From Pseudomonas monsensis (GTDB lineage: Bacteria; Pseudomonadota; Gammaproteobacteria; Pseudomonadales; Pseudomonadaceae): DNA of 64,000 nt. The position numbers were made by a program, and so were the translations under genes. The DNA lies in NCBI RefSeq assembly GCF_014268495.2, contig NZ_CP077087.1, positions 1,243,501 through 1,307,500 of the forward strand, written 5' to 3'. Below, piece after piece: positions 51,658 to 59,578 of the stretch (position 1 is the stretch's first letter; each line of letters begins with the position of its first letter). The notes below the pieces were generated by a model. That model was not told the origin of the DNA and did not search any database. It worked only from the letters and a program-made list of their open reading frames with translations.

Positions 51658-51954
51658 TCAGTTGCCAAGGTTATCGCTAACCACGCCTTGTGCGCACCAA
51701 CCGCAGGCAAAGGGTTGGCCTATTTTTTCAATACGTTGCGCCGGGTCGAGCACCCACGCCCGTGATTGCCACGGCGGCTGGTGACGCAGGTGTTGCGTGT
51801 GGCCGCAGGAAAGCTCAACGACCCAATGGCCGTCCTCATCCTGATGGAAGCCGGCAATCGTCGAATCCCGTTTGTCCGGGTTGTGTTCGCTTTCGCGCGA
51901 TTGCTTCGCTAAACTTGGCCTTTCTATATTCTTATGCAAAAGGTCTCGCCCCAT
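51658..51954 (-). CDS. DUF3565-domain protein (zinc-ribbon-like)
   Basis: A small protein of about 98 residues. The conserved part GFHQDEDGHWVVELSCGH and PFACGWCAQG contains a CGH...CxxC arrangement that could bind zinc. Function unknown. The start is uncertain: ATG 51954 interlocks with the divergent slyD-type ATG 51953 (CATG), leaving no untranslated space, and residues before about position 40 look less conserved, so a downstream start is possible. Convergent with nothing; pta lies downstream 60 bases away. Confidence 0.75.
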   Translation of the reverse strand: MGRDLLHKNIERPSLAKQSRESEHNPDKRDSTIAGFHQDEDGHWVVELSCGHTQHLRHQPPWQSRAWVLDPAQRIEKIGQPFACGWCAQGVVSDNLGN

Positions 51955-52438
51955 GCTGATCGCCGCCAATAAGGCTGTCTCCATCGACTATACCCTGACC
52001 AACGACGCTGGTGAGGTCATCGACAGCTCCGCCGGCGGCGCTCCGCTGGTCTACCTGCAAGGCGCAGGCAACATCATCCCGGGCCTGGAAAAAGCCCTGG
52101 AAGGCAAAGCTGTCGGTGACGAGCTGGAAGTCTCCGTCGAGCCGGAAGACGCTTACGGCGAATACGCTGCCGAACTGGTCAGCACCCTGAGCCGCAGCAT
52201 GTTCGAAGGCGTCGACGAGCTGGAAGTCGGCATGCAGTTCCACGCTTCGGCGCCGGACGGCCAGATGCAGATCGTGACCATCCGTGATCTGGACGGCGAT
52301 GACGTGACGGTTGATGGCAACCACCCACTGGCCGGTCAGCGCCTGAACTTCAAGGTGAAGGTCGTTGCTGTGCGTGACGCCAGCCAGGAAGAAGTCGCTC
52401 ATGGCCACGTCCATGGCGAAGGTGGCCATCACCACTGA
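51953..52438 (+). CDS. slyD: FKBP-type peptidyl-prolyl isomerase, SlyD-like
   Basis: A 161-residue isomerase/chaperone. The FKBP part (DYTLTNDAGEVIDSSAGGAP, IIPGLEKALEGKAVGDELEV) is interrupted by the IF chaperone domain (PEDAYGEYAAELVSTLSRSM ... DGDDVTVDGNHPLAGQRLNF). The C-terminus is short and His-rich (HGHVHGEGGHHH), which can bind nickel, as in E. coli SlyD, but it is much shorter and lacks the Cys-rich tail. ATG 51953 gives MLIAANKAVSIDYTL, the family start. Followed by a terminator. Confidence 0.93.
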   Translation: MLIAANKAVSIDYTLTNDAGEVIDSSAGGAPLVYLQGAGNIIPGLEKALEGKAVGDELEVSVEPEDAYGEYAAELVSTLSRSMFEGVDELEVGMQFHASAPDGQMQIVTIRDLDGDDVTVDGNHPLAGQRLNFKVKVVAVRDASQEEVAHGHVHGEGGHHH

Positions 52439-52467
52439 TTTTCTGCGCTAAGCTTCGAGTACTGGAG

Positions 52468-52489
52468 AGGCGCCTGTGGGCGCCTTTTT
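52468..52489 (+). terminator. rho-independent terminator of slyD
   Basis: GGCGCC (52469-52474), loop TGTG, GGCGCC (52479-52484), then TTTTT. Confidence 0.85.
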
Positions 52490-52561
52490 AGTCCGCGGCT
52501 GTCCTTGGTGGTCTCGCCAAGTGGCTGTTTCGAGTAGAACACGGGAATCCTGGAGTACGTC

Positions 52562-53044
52562 ATGAGTGCTTTTCACGACCTTAAGTTGACAGCCCTGGAT
52601 GGTCAGGAGCTACCGCTGGCGCCTTTCAAGGGCCAAGTCGTGCTGGTGGTCAACGTCGCCTCCAAATGCGGCTTGACCCCTCAGTACGCGGCGCTGGAAA
52701 ACCTCTATCAGCAATTCAAGGGCAAGGGCTTCAGTGTGCTGGGCCTGCCGTGCAACCAGTTCGCCGGCCAGGAGCCGGGCACCGAGCAGGAAATCAAAGA
52801 GTTCTGCAGCCTCAACTACGGCGTGACGTTTCCTTTGTCGAGCAAGCTCGAAGTCAACGGTCACGATCGTCATCAGCTCTACCGCTTGCTGGCGGGCGAG
52901 GGTGCGGAGTTTCCCGGTGACATCACCTGGAATTTCGAAAAGTTTCTGCTCGGCAAGGACGGCCGCGTGCTGGCCCGGTTCTCGCCGCGCACGGCGCCGG
53001 ATGATCCGACCATTGTGCATGCGATTGAAAAAGCGCTGAGCTGA
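52562..53044 (+). CDS. glutathione peroxidase family protein
   Basis: A 160-residue thiol peroxidase of the BtuE/Gpx type. The peroxidatic residue is Cys36 (not selenocysteine) in NVASKCGLTPQY, with Gln in LGLPCNQFAGQEPG and the Trp/Asn pair in ITWNFEKFLLG completing the catalytic set. The LPCNQF cysteine probably resolves the disulfide, so thioredoxin may be the true reductant; trxB is 5 kb away. Own promoter region after the slyD terminator. No anomalies. Confidence 0.95.
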   Translation: MSAFHDLKLTALDGQELPLAPFKGQVVLVVNVASKCGLTPQYAALENLYQQFKGKGFSVLGLPCNQFAGQEPGTEQEIKEFCSLNYGVTFPLSSKLEVNGHDRHQLYRLLAGEGAEFPGDITWNFEKFLLGKDGRVLARFSPRTAPDDPTIVHAIEKALS

Positions 53045-53048
53045 CACA

Positions 53049-53116
53049 GCAAGATCAAAAGATCGCAGCCTTCGGCGGCGCCTGCAGGGGCTTGTCGGTG
53101 CTGAGATCTTTTCGTT
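53049..53116. repeat. REP-like element (GATCAAAAGATCGCAGCC type)
   Basis: AGATCAAAAGATCGCAGCC from about 53049 with a GC-rich centre (CGGCGGCGCCTGCAGGGG) and the partial mirror GCTGAGATCTTTTCG near 53100-53115. Same family as the copy near 24270. Confidence 0.6.
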
Positions 53117-53210
53117 TCTGATCCTTGATCACCCAAATCAATAATGCTGTTCAAGGCTTGTAACACTCCATATTATCGCCGTCATAAAGCCATTCCCTGC
53201 GGAGTTTCCA

Positions 53211-54314
53211 ATGCCGGTCCAAGCCTTGTTCAAACCGTTCCACCTCGGTGCCCTCGAACTGCCGACTCGCGTGGTCATGGCGCCGATGACTCGCTCGTTT
53301 TCCCCGGGCGGCGTACCTAATTCGAAAGTCATCGAGTACTACCGTCGTCGTGCCGCGGCCGGCGTTGGCCTGATCATCACCGAAGGCACCACCGTCGCCC
53401 ACATTGCCTCTAACGGCTATCCGAACGTGCCGCAATTCTTTGGCGACGCGCCATTGGCCGGCTGGAAGAAGGTCGTCGATGCGGTTCACGCCGAAGGCGG
53501 CAAGATCGTTCCGCAACTGTGGCATGTCGGCAGCGTACGTCGCATCGGTACCGAGCCGGATGCCAGCGTGCCGGGTTACGGTCCGTCGGAAAAACTCAAG
53601 GACGGTCAGGTCGTTGTGCACGGCATGACTAAACAAGACATTCAGGACGTGATCGCTGCGTTCGCCCAAGCGGCCAAAGACGCCAAAAGCATCGGCATGG
53701 ACGGCGTGGAGATCCACGGCGCCCACGGTTATCTGATCGACCAGTTCTTCTGGGAAGGCAGCAACCAGCGCACCGATGAATACGGCGGCAGCCTGGCCAA
53801 CCGTTCGCGTTTCGCCATCGAGCTGATTCAGGCAGTACGTGCAGCGGTCGGTGAAGGCTTCCCGATCATCTTCCGTTTCTCGCAATGGAAACAGCAGGAC
53901 TACACGGCGCGTCTGGTGCAAACCCCGGAAGCGCTGGGTGAGTTCCTCAAGCCGCTGTCTGACGCCGGCGTGGATATTTTCCATTGCTCGACGCGCCGCT
54001 TCTGGGAGCCGGAGTTCGACGGTTCCGAACTGAACCTGGCCGGCTGGACCCGCAAGCTGACCGGCAAGCCGACCATCACCGTTGGCAGCGTCGGCCTGGA
54101 TGGCGAGTTCCTGCAGTTCATGGTCAACACCGACAAGGTCGCGCAGCCGGCCAGTCTGGAGAACTTGCTGGAGCGTTTGAATAAGGAAGAGTTCGATCTG
54201 GTCGCGGTGGGGCGTGCGCTGCTGGTGGATCCGGATTGGGCGCAGAAAGTCCGCGAGGGGCGTGAACAGGACATTCTGCCGTTCAGCCGTGAGGCGTTGA
54301 TGACGCTGGTTTAA
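53211..54314 (+). CDS. NADH:flavin oxidoreductase, Old Yellow Enzyme family
   Basis: A 367-residue FMN-dependent (beta/alpha)8-barrel ene-reductase. Characteristic sites are APMTRSFSPGGVPN near the N-terminus, the His pair in EIHGAHGYLIDQFFW, the FMN-phosphate-binding GSVGLDGEF and LVAVGRALLVDPDW. Such enzymes reduce activated C=C bonds of electrophiles, nitro compounds or morphinone-like substrates. The natural substrate cannot be told. The active-site pair HxxH, rather than HxxN, together with the HCSTRRFWEPEF loop, places it in the less-studied branch near 'NADH:flavin oxidoreductase/12-oxophytodienoate reductase'. Single gene with a REP pair downstream. Confidence 0.92.
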   Translation: MPVQALFKPFHLGALELPTRVVMAPMTRSFSPGGVPNSKVIEYYRRRAAAGVGLIITEGTTVAHIASNGYPNVPQFFGDAPLAGWKKVVDAVHAEGGKIVPQLWHVGSVRRIGTEPDASVPGYGPSEKLKDGQVVVHGMTKQDIQDVIAAFAQAAKDAKSIGMDGVEIHGAHGYLIDQFFWEGSNQRTDEYGGSLANRSRFAIELIQAVRAAVGEGFPIIFRFSQWKQQDYTARLVQTPEALGEFLKPLSDAGVDIFHCSTRRFWEPEFDGSELNLAGWTRKLTGKPTITVGSVGLDGEFLQFMVNTDKVAQPASLENLLERLNKEEFDLVAVGRALLVDPDWAQKVREGREQDILPFSREALMTLV

Positions 54315-54332
54315 GCGGCGCTCTCACTGACC

Positions 54333-54428
54333 CCTTCGCGAGCAAGCTCGCTCCCACAGGTTTCTCTGCTGTTCACAAAATTTGTGTTCACTGGAGATCC
54401 CCTGTGGGAGCGAGCTTGCTCGCGAAGG
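54333..54428. repeat. REPIN with perfect 28-bp arms
   Basis: CCTTCGCGAGCAAGCTCGCT...CCCACAGG (54333-54360) is repeated exactly as its reverse complement at 54401-54428, with 40 bases between. Located between the OYE gene and the convergent glycosyltransferase gene. The perfect arms suggest a young copy. Confidence 0.88.
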
Positions 54429-54450
54429 CGGTTCTAACGTCAGCAAAGAA

Positions 54451-55626
54451 TCAGGGCAATGTCTGCGCATTCGGCACCACTTGCTCCCCCACACAAGCCC
54501 CGCGCAAATGCTTTTCAAACTGCTCGATAACCGCCGGCCAGCCCTGGCGACTTGCGTGCTGCCGCGCATTCAGGCGCACACAACGCAACGTCTCTTCTTC
54601 CTCCAGTAACCACGCCGCTGCTTCGCAAAAGGCCTGCTCATCGCCGGGCATGGCCAGCACGCCGTTGTAACCGTGGCGAATATGCTGCGCGGCAGCCGCC
54701 TGATCGTAAGCCACCACGCCAAGGCCTGAAGCCAAGGCTTCCAGCACGACATTGCCAAAGGTTTCGGTCAGGCTCGGAAACAGAAACATGTCACCGGATG
54801 CATAGTGCGCGGCCAACGCTTCGCCGCGCTGCGAACCGCAGAAAATCGCCTCGGGCAGGTCCTTTTCCAGGGCCGTGCGCTGCGGGCCGTCGCCGACCAC
54901 GATCATTTTCAGATTGCGCTGTGGATAGGTGCTGCGCAGTTGTTCAAAGCTGCGTTTGAGCAGACCCAGGTTCTTCTCCGGCGCCAGTCGTCCTACGTGA
55001 ATGACGGCAACGTCGTGCTCGCTCAGTCCCCATTGCTCACGCAGGGCGTTCAGGCGCTTGCTCGGATGAAACAACTGACTGTCGACACCGCGCGACAACA
55101 GCGCCAAACGCTCGAAATGCCGCCGCTCCAGTTCCAGGCGCTGGCTGACGCTCGGCACCAACGTCATGGCCGAGCGATTGTGAAACCAGCGCAGATAATG
55201 CGTGAGCATCCGCGTCAGCAGGCCGAGGCCGTACTGGCTGGTGTATTGCTGGAAATTGGTGTGAAAACCGCTGACCACCGATATCCCCAAACGGCGCGCC
55301 GCACGCAGTGCCGACAACCCCAGCGGGCCTTCCGTGGCGATGTACAGCACATCGGGGCGCTGACGTTTCCAGCGTCGCAGCAGTTTGTGCATCGACGACT
55401 GGCCCCATTGCAGCCCCGGATAACCCGGCAACGGCCAGCCGCGGCAGAGCAGCAGCGCGTCATCTTCACTGCGCTGCGGATCACCGGCCTGACGCGGGCG
55501 CACCAGTTCAACCTGGTGGCCGCGCGCGCGCAAGCCATCGCACAAGCGGCCAAGGGTATTGGCCACCCCGTTGATTTCCGGTGGGAAGGTTTCGCTGATC
55601 AGAGTGATATGTAGAGCTGTCGTCAT
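54451..55626 (-). CDS. glycosyltransferase (GT4, mannosyltransferase-like)
   Basis: A 391-residue retaining glycosyltransferase with the GT-B fold. The N-terminal half has LISETFPPEINGVANTLGRL, the donor half has VIHVGRLAPEKNLGLLKRSF and the E-x7-E motif SLTETFGNVVLEALASGLGV. It resembles GDP-mannose-dependent alpha-mannosyltransferases (MgtA type) that glycosylate diacylglycerol-type lipids; the acceptor is not known. ATG 55626 (MTTALHITLIS) is used, although ATG 55650 with a better ribosome context is possible. Divergent from the DUF4234-type gene. Confidence 0.9.
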   Translation of the reverse strand: MTTALHITLISETFPPEINGVANTLGRLCDGLRARGHQVELVRPRQAGDPQRSEDDALLLCRGWPLPGYPGLQWGQSSMHKLLRRWKRQRPDVLYIATEGPLGLSALRAARRLGISVVSGFHTNFQQYTSQYGLGLLTRMLTHYLRWFHNRSAMTLVPSVSQRLELERRHFERLALLSRGVDSQLFHPSKRLNALREQWGLSEHDVAVIHVGRLAPEKNLGLLKRSFEQLRSTYPQRNLKMIVVGDGPQRTALEKDLPEAIFCGSQRGEALAAHYASGDMFLFPSLTETFGNVVLEALASGLGVVAYDQAAAAQHIRHGYNGVLAMPGDEQAFCEAAAWLLEEEETLRCVRLNARQHASRQGWPAVIEQFEKHLRGACVGEQVVPNAQTLP

Positions 55627-55760
55627 GACCTCAGTGTCGACTGAGGCCATGTCGTCATTGTGTCGAGTTGATGATGGATTGATGACAGCCACTGGCCCCG
55701 CCGGGCTCAATATTTTCGCCAGTCGGTCGTTACCCTTGATTGAACGTTTGAACCAAGAAA

Positions 55761-56342
55761 ATGGCTATGTCGGAAAATGTCTACGCGCCCCCTGAGGCGA
55801 ATCTGTTGAACGAAGATGTGCAGGCTGCGGGATTTTACGTGGTCGCCCGGTGGAAATTCATTCTGCTGTCGGTGCTCAGTTTTGGCCTGTATTTCTATTA
55901 TTGGTCGTACAAAAACTGGAGCCTGTACAAACAACGGACGCAGGAAGAGCTGTGGCCAGTGGCGCGCGGTATCTTCTATATATTTTTCGTGCACAGGCTG
56001 TATCGCCATGCAGACAAAATCATTCACGACAGCGGCCGAAAATCCAGCTGGGATCTTGAACAGTGGGCAACGGTGTTTGTTGTATTGACGTTGCTTGCAG
56101 TGGTGCTCGATAAACTATCGAGCCATTTCGAAGGCTTGTTGTACCTGAGTTTGTTTGCCACGGCACTGCTGCCGCTCAGGGCCTATGTCGCCAGTGAAGG
56201 CCAGCAACTGATCAACCTGGCCGCCAACGATCCGCAAGGCTTGGGCAACAACCGCCTGAATGCCTGGAATTTTTTGATCATCGTTCCAGGCATCGCCCTG
56301 TGGGCATTGGTGCTGATCGGGACGTGGAGCTTTCTCCACTGA
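55761..56342 (+). CDS. DUF4234-type integral membrane protein
   Basis: A 193-residue protein. After a polar N-terminus (SENVYAPPEANL) there is the DUF4234-like hydrophobic hairpin FILLSVLSFGLYFYYWSYKN with the typical Y/W-rich turn, then further membrane segments (ATVFVVLTLLAVVLDKL, NFLIIVPGIALWALVLIG). Function unknown. Two start codons six bases apart (55761, 55767) are both possible. It lies between a divergent glycosyltransferase and the convergent cysZ. Confidence 0.82.
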   Translation: MAMSENVYAPPEANLLNEDVQAAGFYVVARWKFILLSVLSFGLYFYYWSYKNWSLYKQRTQEELWPVARGIFYIFFVHRLYRHADKIIHDSGRKSSWDLEQWATVFVVLTLLAVVLDKLSSHFEGLLYLSLFATALLPLRAYVASEGQQLINLAANDPQGLGNNRLNAWNFLIIVPGIALWALVLIGTWSFLH

Positions 56343-56369
56343 AGCAGCGACAAAACAACAGCGTCTGGC

Positions 56370-57125
56370 TCAGGCCTTTTCCTGAGCCAGAACCTCGCCA
56401 CCTCGCTCACGCACCCAGAACAACGTCGCTCCGGCCACTGCCGCCGGCATCATCAGGATGTTGACCACCGGAATCAGCAGCACCAGATAGACAATCCCGC
56501 CAAAACTCATGCTCTGCCAGCGCTTTTGCCGCAGCCAGGCGAGCATCTCGTTCCAGCCCAGTTTGTGGTTATCCGCCGGGTAGTCGATGTACTGGATCGC
56601 CATCATCCACACGCCGAACAACAGCCACAGCGGTGCAGCAATGATATTCACCACCGGGATGAACGAGAGGATGAACAGGCCGATCGCCCGGGGCAGGAAG
56701 TAGCCGAGCTTGCGCATTTCCCGGGCAAGGGTGCGCGGGATCATCGCGATCAGTTCGCCCCAGCTGAACGCCGGGAAATCATCAGTACCTCGCACCACCA
56801 CTTCAACTTTTTCCGCGAGAAAACCGTTGAACGGCGCGGCGATGACGTTGGCCAGCATGGTGAAAGTGAAAAACACCATCAGTGCGACCAGCACCACAAA
56901 CAACGGCCAAAGAATGTAGCTGAGGAAACTCAGCCACTCGGGTAGCGATGGCATCAGCGTATCGACCCACAGGCTGAACTGATGGCCGGCCAGATAGATC
57001 AATCCGACGAACAGCACCAGGTTGATCGCCAGTGGCAACAACACGAACAGGCGCAGGCCCGGGCTGAGAACCAGTTTGAGGCCTTCGCGCAGGTATTGCG
57101 GGCCGGACAGAACGGGTGCGGGCAT
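56370..57125 (-). CDS. cysZ: sulfate transporter CysZ
   Basis: A 251-residue inner-membrane protein of the CysZ/EI24 family. Conserved stretches are GPQYLREGLKLVLSPGLRLF, LANVIAAPFNGFLAEKVE and MSFGGIVYLVLLIPVVNILM. CysZ is a high-affinity sulfite/sulfate permease feeding cysteine synthesis, so it joins the cysD/cysNC genes of this window by function. Single gene, convergent with the DUF4234 gene. It is separated from the divergent trxB by 311 bases. Confidence 0.93.
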   Translation of the reverse strand: MPAPVLSGPQYLREGLKLVLSPGLRLFVLLPLAINLVLFVGLIYLAGHQFSLWVDTLMPSLPEWLSFLSYILWPLFVVLVALMVFFTFTMLANVIAAPFNGFLAEKVEVVVRGTDDFPAFSWGELIAMIPRTLAREMRKLGYFLPRAIGLFILSFIPVVNIIAAPLWLLFGVWMMAIQYIDYPADNHKLGWNEMLAWLRQKRWQSMSFGGIVYLVLLIPVVNILMMPAAVAGATLFWVRERGGEVLAQEKA

Positions 57126-57436
57126 AAGGTGCTCCGAGCAAGGGAAAACGCGCCGACCTTACCGACTTTGCACCAAGCGGGAAAGCGCGGCAGAGCGATC
57201 GACATTCACTGTAACAAAGACGTCCAACTCGTCAGTGTCTGCGCATAGAGACCACCTATGAGCTGGATTGTTAAACCGTATTTCCTTAATCTTGCCCCCC
57301 TCGATACGCTGCACCCAACTTTTTACAGGACTGTCGAGTTCATGCCTTCCCCAAGGTTATCCACAGTCCTTTTTTATTCCCGCCGGCAGTCCGGCGTTCC
57401 GCGCCAATGTTTCGGCCCGGTCAACAGGAGCAGGTC
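57126..57436. other. 311-base gene-free divergent spacer (cysZ-trxB)
   Basis: No convincing gene. The spacer contains an AT-rich promoter-like tract (around 57270-57330) and a perfect DnaA-box sequence TTATCCACA at 57357-57365, 72 bases before trxB. Such 9-mers are expected about once or twice by chance in a window this size, so it may mean nothing. Confidence 0.5.
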
Positions 57437-58399
57437 ATGTCTGAAGTCCGTCATTCGCGAGTGATTATTCTCGGTTCCGGCCCTGCCGGTTATAGCGCTG
57501 CGGTCTACGCCGCCCGTGCCAACCTCAAGCCACTGCTGATCACCGGCATGCAGGCCGGCGGTCAACTGACCACCACGACCGAAGTCGACAACTGGCCGGG
57601 TGACGTTCACGGCCTGACCGGCCCGGCGCTGATGGAGCGGATGCGCGAGCACGCCGAGCGTTTCGAAACCGAGATCGTTTTCGATCACATCAACGCCGTG
57701 GACTTTGCCGCCAAGCCATACACCCTGACCGGCGACAGCGCGACCTACACCTGCGACGCCCTGATCATCGCCACCGGTGCCAGCGCTCGCTACTTGGGCC
57801 TGCCGTCGGAAGAGGCGTTCATGGGCAAAGGCGTTTCGGCTTGCGCGACCTGCGACGGCTTCTTCTACCGCAACAAGCCTGTTGCAGTGGTCGGCGGCGG
57901 CAACACCGCTGTTGAAGAAGCACTGTACCTGGCCAACATCGCCAGCACCGTGACCCTGATCCACCGTCGCGAAACCTTCCGCGCCGAGAAGATCCTGATC
58001 GACAAGCTCAACGCCCGTGTGGCCGAAGGCAAGATCATCCTCAAGTTGAACGCCAACCTCGACGAAGTGCTGGGCGACAACATGGGCGTGACCGGTGCGC
58101 GCCTGAAGAACAACGACGGCAGCTTCGACGAAATCAAGGTCGACGGCGTGTTCATCGCCATCGGCCACACCCCGAACACTTCGCTGTTCGAAGGCCAGTT
58201 GACCCTGAAAGACGGTTACCTGGTGGTGCAGGGCGGCCGCGATGGCAACGCCACTGCCACCAGCGTTGAAGGCATCTTCGCCGCCGGTGATGTGGCTGAC
58301 CACGTTTACCGCCAGGCCATCACCTCGGCCGGCGCCGGCTGCATGGCGGCACTGGACACCGAGCGTTACCTGGACGGTCTGCAGAACGCTTCGTTCTAA
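57437..58399 (+). CDS. trxB: thioredoxin-disulfide reductase
   Basis: A 320-residue flavoenzyme. The FAD site is IILGSGPAGYSAAVYAARA, the redox pair is Cys136/Cys139 in SACATCDGFFY, the NADPH site is VAVVGGGNTAVEEALYLANI, and the C-terminal FAD motif is GIFAAGDVADHVYRQAIT. It reduces thioredoxin at the expense of NADPH. ATG 57437 (MSEVRHSRVIILG) follows AGGAGCAGGTC. Ends at a strong terminator with a UUCG loop. Standard bacterial low-molecular-weight type. Confidence 0.97.
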   Translation: MSEVRHSRVIILGSGPAGYSAAVYAARANLKPLLITGMQAGGQLTTTTEVDNWPGDVHGLTGPALMERMREHAERFETEIVFDHINAVDFAAKPYTLTGDSATYTCDALIIATGASARYLGLPSEEAFMGKGVSACATCDGFFYRNKPVAVVGGGNTAVEEALYLANIASTVTLIHRRETFRAEKILIDKLNARVAEGKIILKLNANLDEVLGDNMGVTGARLKNNDGSFDEIKVDGVFIAIGHTPNTSLFEGQLTLKDGYLVVQGGRDGNATATSVEGIFAAGDVADHVYRQAITSAGAGCMAALDTERYLDGLQNASF

Positions 58400-58415
58400 A
58401 TCGCAGGCACAAAAA

Positions 58416-58438
58416 AACCGGCTTCGGCCGGTTTTTTT
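58416..58438 (+). terminator. rho-independent terminator of trxB
   Basis: AACCGGC (58416-58422), TTCG tetraloop, GCCGGTT (58427-58433), then a T run to 58438. The A-run on the other side makes it usable from both strands. Confidence 0.92.
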
Positions 58439-58479
58439 ATGCCCGTTATTTATGGCGCAACGCAGTTACATTGTAGGAA

Positions 58480-58818
58480 TCAGCGACGGGTCAGGGGTTG
58501 AGCGGTGAATTTGACGCCGGCCAGCCCGTGCTGGATCAACGCCCTGATATTGCCGTGATCACTGCCCTCAGGCGTCGCCAGCACCGAGCGGTAATGCTCG
58601 CCGAACGCCAGCAGCGCTTCTTCGTCACTCAGACCTTCCAGCAGTGCCAGACCCAGGGTCTTGCACGAGCCTTCGTTCTGCCCGGCGGCGTTTTCCACGC
58701 CGCCGTTGTTGAATGCTTGCGGCTGGTAGTCGTAACCGGCGGCGATGATGGCCAGGGTGTCGGCGAAAACGTGTTCGCCGCTCTTGAGGCTGGCGCGCAG
58801 GGTATTCAAATCACTCAT
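58480..58818 (-). CDS. HopJ-family (type III effector HopJ-like) protein
   Basis: A 112-residue small protein. Conserved features include FADTLAIIAAGYDYQPQAFN, NNGGVENAAGQNEGSCKTLG and HYRSVLATPEGSDHGNIRAL. The family is named after P. syringae HopPmaJ, but it is widespread in non-pathogenic gammaproteobacteria without a type III system, and here it sits in a housekeeping neighbourhood, so a cytoplasmic role is more likely. ATG 58818 (MSDLNTLRASLKSG) overlaps the DUF1244 stop by eight bases. Confidence 0.9.
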   Translation of the reverse strand: MSDLNTLRASLKSGEHVFADTLAIIAAGYDYQPQAFNNGGVENAAGQNEGSCKTLGLALLEGLSDEEALLAFGEHYRSVLATPEGSDHGNIRALIQHGLAGVKFTAQPLTRR

Positions 58819-59107
58819 GGTTTTTTCCTTTGGCGAACGCCGCCTGTTGTTCGGCGTTGGCTTCTTGCTGGTATTGGGCTTTCCACTCGGCGTACGGCAT
58901 GCCGTAAACCACTTCACGGGCGTCGTCGAGGCTGACCTCGATCTGGCGCTCGTCGGCTTCAGCCTTGTACCACTTGGACAGGCAGTTGCGGCAGAACCCG
59001 GCGAGGTTCATCAGGTCGATGTTCTGCACGTCCTTGCGGCCGTCCAGGTGGGCGACCAGCCGGCGGAAGGCGGCGGCTTCGAGTTCGAGGCGTTGTTGCT
59101 CAGTCAT
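58811..59107 (-). CDS. DUF1244-domain protein
   Basis: A 98-residue helical protein of DUF1244. The conserved core is NIDLMNLAGFCRNCLSKWYK, with a CxxC pair that could bind metal or be redox-active, and VVYGMPYAEWKAQYQ. Function unknown. ATG 59107 (MTEQQRLELEAAAFRRL) is used. Its 3' end overlaps the HopJ-like gene by eight bases, so the two are translationally coupled and probably act together. The region upstream contains a hairpin repeat, then folX. Confidence 0.88.
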   Translation of the reverse strand: MTEQQRLELEAAAFRRLVAHLDGRKDVQNIDLMNLAGFCRNCLSKWYKAEADERQIEVSLDDAREVVYGMPYAEWKAQYQQEANAEQQAAFAKGKNHE

Positions 59108-59130
59108 GGGAATCTCTGCGAGACAGCTTT

Positions 59131-59206
59131 GAGCGGCAAGCTTCAAGCTGCAAGATTGGATCGGGGTCGGCCGTTAGCTTAACGCTTGCAGCTCGAAGCT
59201 TGAAGC
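59131..59206. repeat. complete AAGCTTCAAGCTGCAAG hairpin repeat
   Basis: GAGCGGCAAGCTTCAAGCTG and CAAG (59131-59154) face CTTGCAGCTCGAAGCTTGAA plus GCT (59184-59206), about 29 bases apart. The same arms bracket the four-helix-bundle gene between cysD and cysNC. Confidence 0.65.
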
Positions 59207-59578
59207 TCAGCGGCTTGCCGCGAGGGTGATCGACACCGATTCGGCAAAGCGCAGCGCGTGCGGCTTGTCGACTTCGACTTCGGCGTACAGCACCGACGTG
59301 TTGCTCATCACCAGATCGAGCAATTCCTGGGTCAGGCGCTCCAGCAACGCAAAGCGGTTGCCTTCGACGTGGGCGATGATCGCCTTGGTGATCGTGCGGT
59401 AGTTCAGCGCGTGATCAATATCGTTGTCGCGTACCGCTTCCTGCGCGGCGTACAGGATGGTCAGGTTGATCAGCACATCCTGCTTGTTGAGGATCTCGTC
59501 CTCATTGATCCCGATAAAGGTGCGCAAGCGCAGATCCTTGACCCGGATGCGCGCCATTCCTGGTTGAAGTTGTGGCAT
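59207..59578 (-). CDS. folX: dihydroneopterin triphosphate 2'-epimerase
   Basis: A 123-residue tunnelling-fold protein of the FolB/FolX family. Typical parts are ARIRVKDLRLRTFIGINEDE, NYRTITKAIIAHVEGNRFAL and LERLTQELLDLVM. FolX epimerises dihydroneopterin triphosphate towards tetrahydromonapterin, the cofactor of phenylalanine hydroxylase in pseudomonads. Choosing FolX over FolB rests on context: folE and folM, the other two tetrahydromonapterin genes, follow directly in the same direction (folM-folE-folX). One base separates folE from it. Confidence 0.93.
   Translation of the reverse strand: MPQLQPGMARIRVKDLRLRTFIGINEDEILNKQDVLINLTILYAAQEAVRDNDIDHALNYRTITKAIIAHVEGNRFALLERLTQELLDLVMSNTSVLYAEVEVDKPHALRFAESVSITLAASR

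Noticed and set aside
57357..57365. DnaA box TTATCCACA upstream of trxB as part of an origin
   Set aside because: A single box, with no cluster, no AT-rich unwinding region and no dnaA/parAB neighbourhood.
57258..57464. 68-codon frame in the cysZ-trxB spacer
   Set aside because: It runs into trxB in another frame, lacks a ribosome site and has no similarity that I recognise.
58480..58818. HopJ-like protein as evidence of plant-pathogen virulence
   Set aside because: No type III signals, hrp box or effector neighbours; the family is broadly conserved in non-pathogens.
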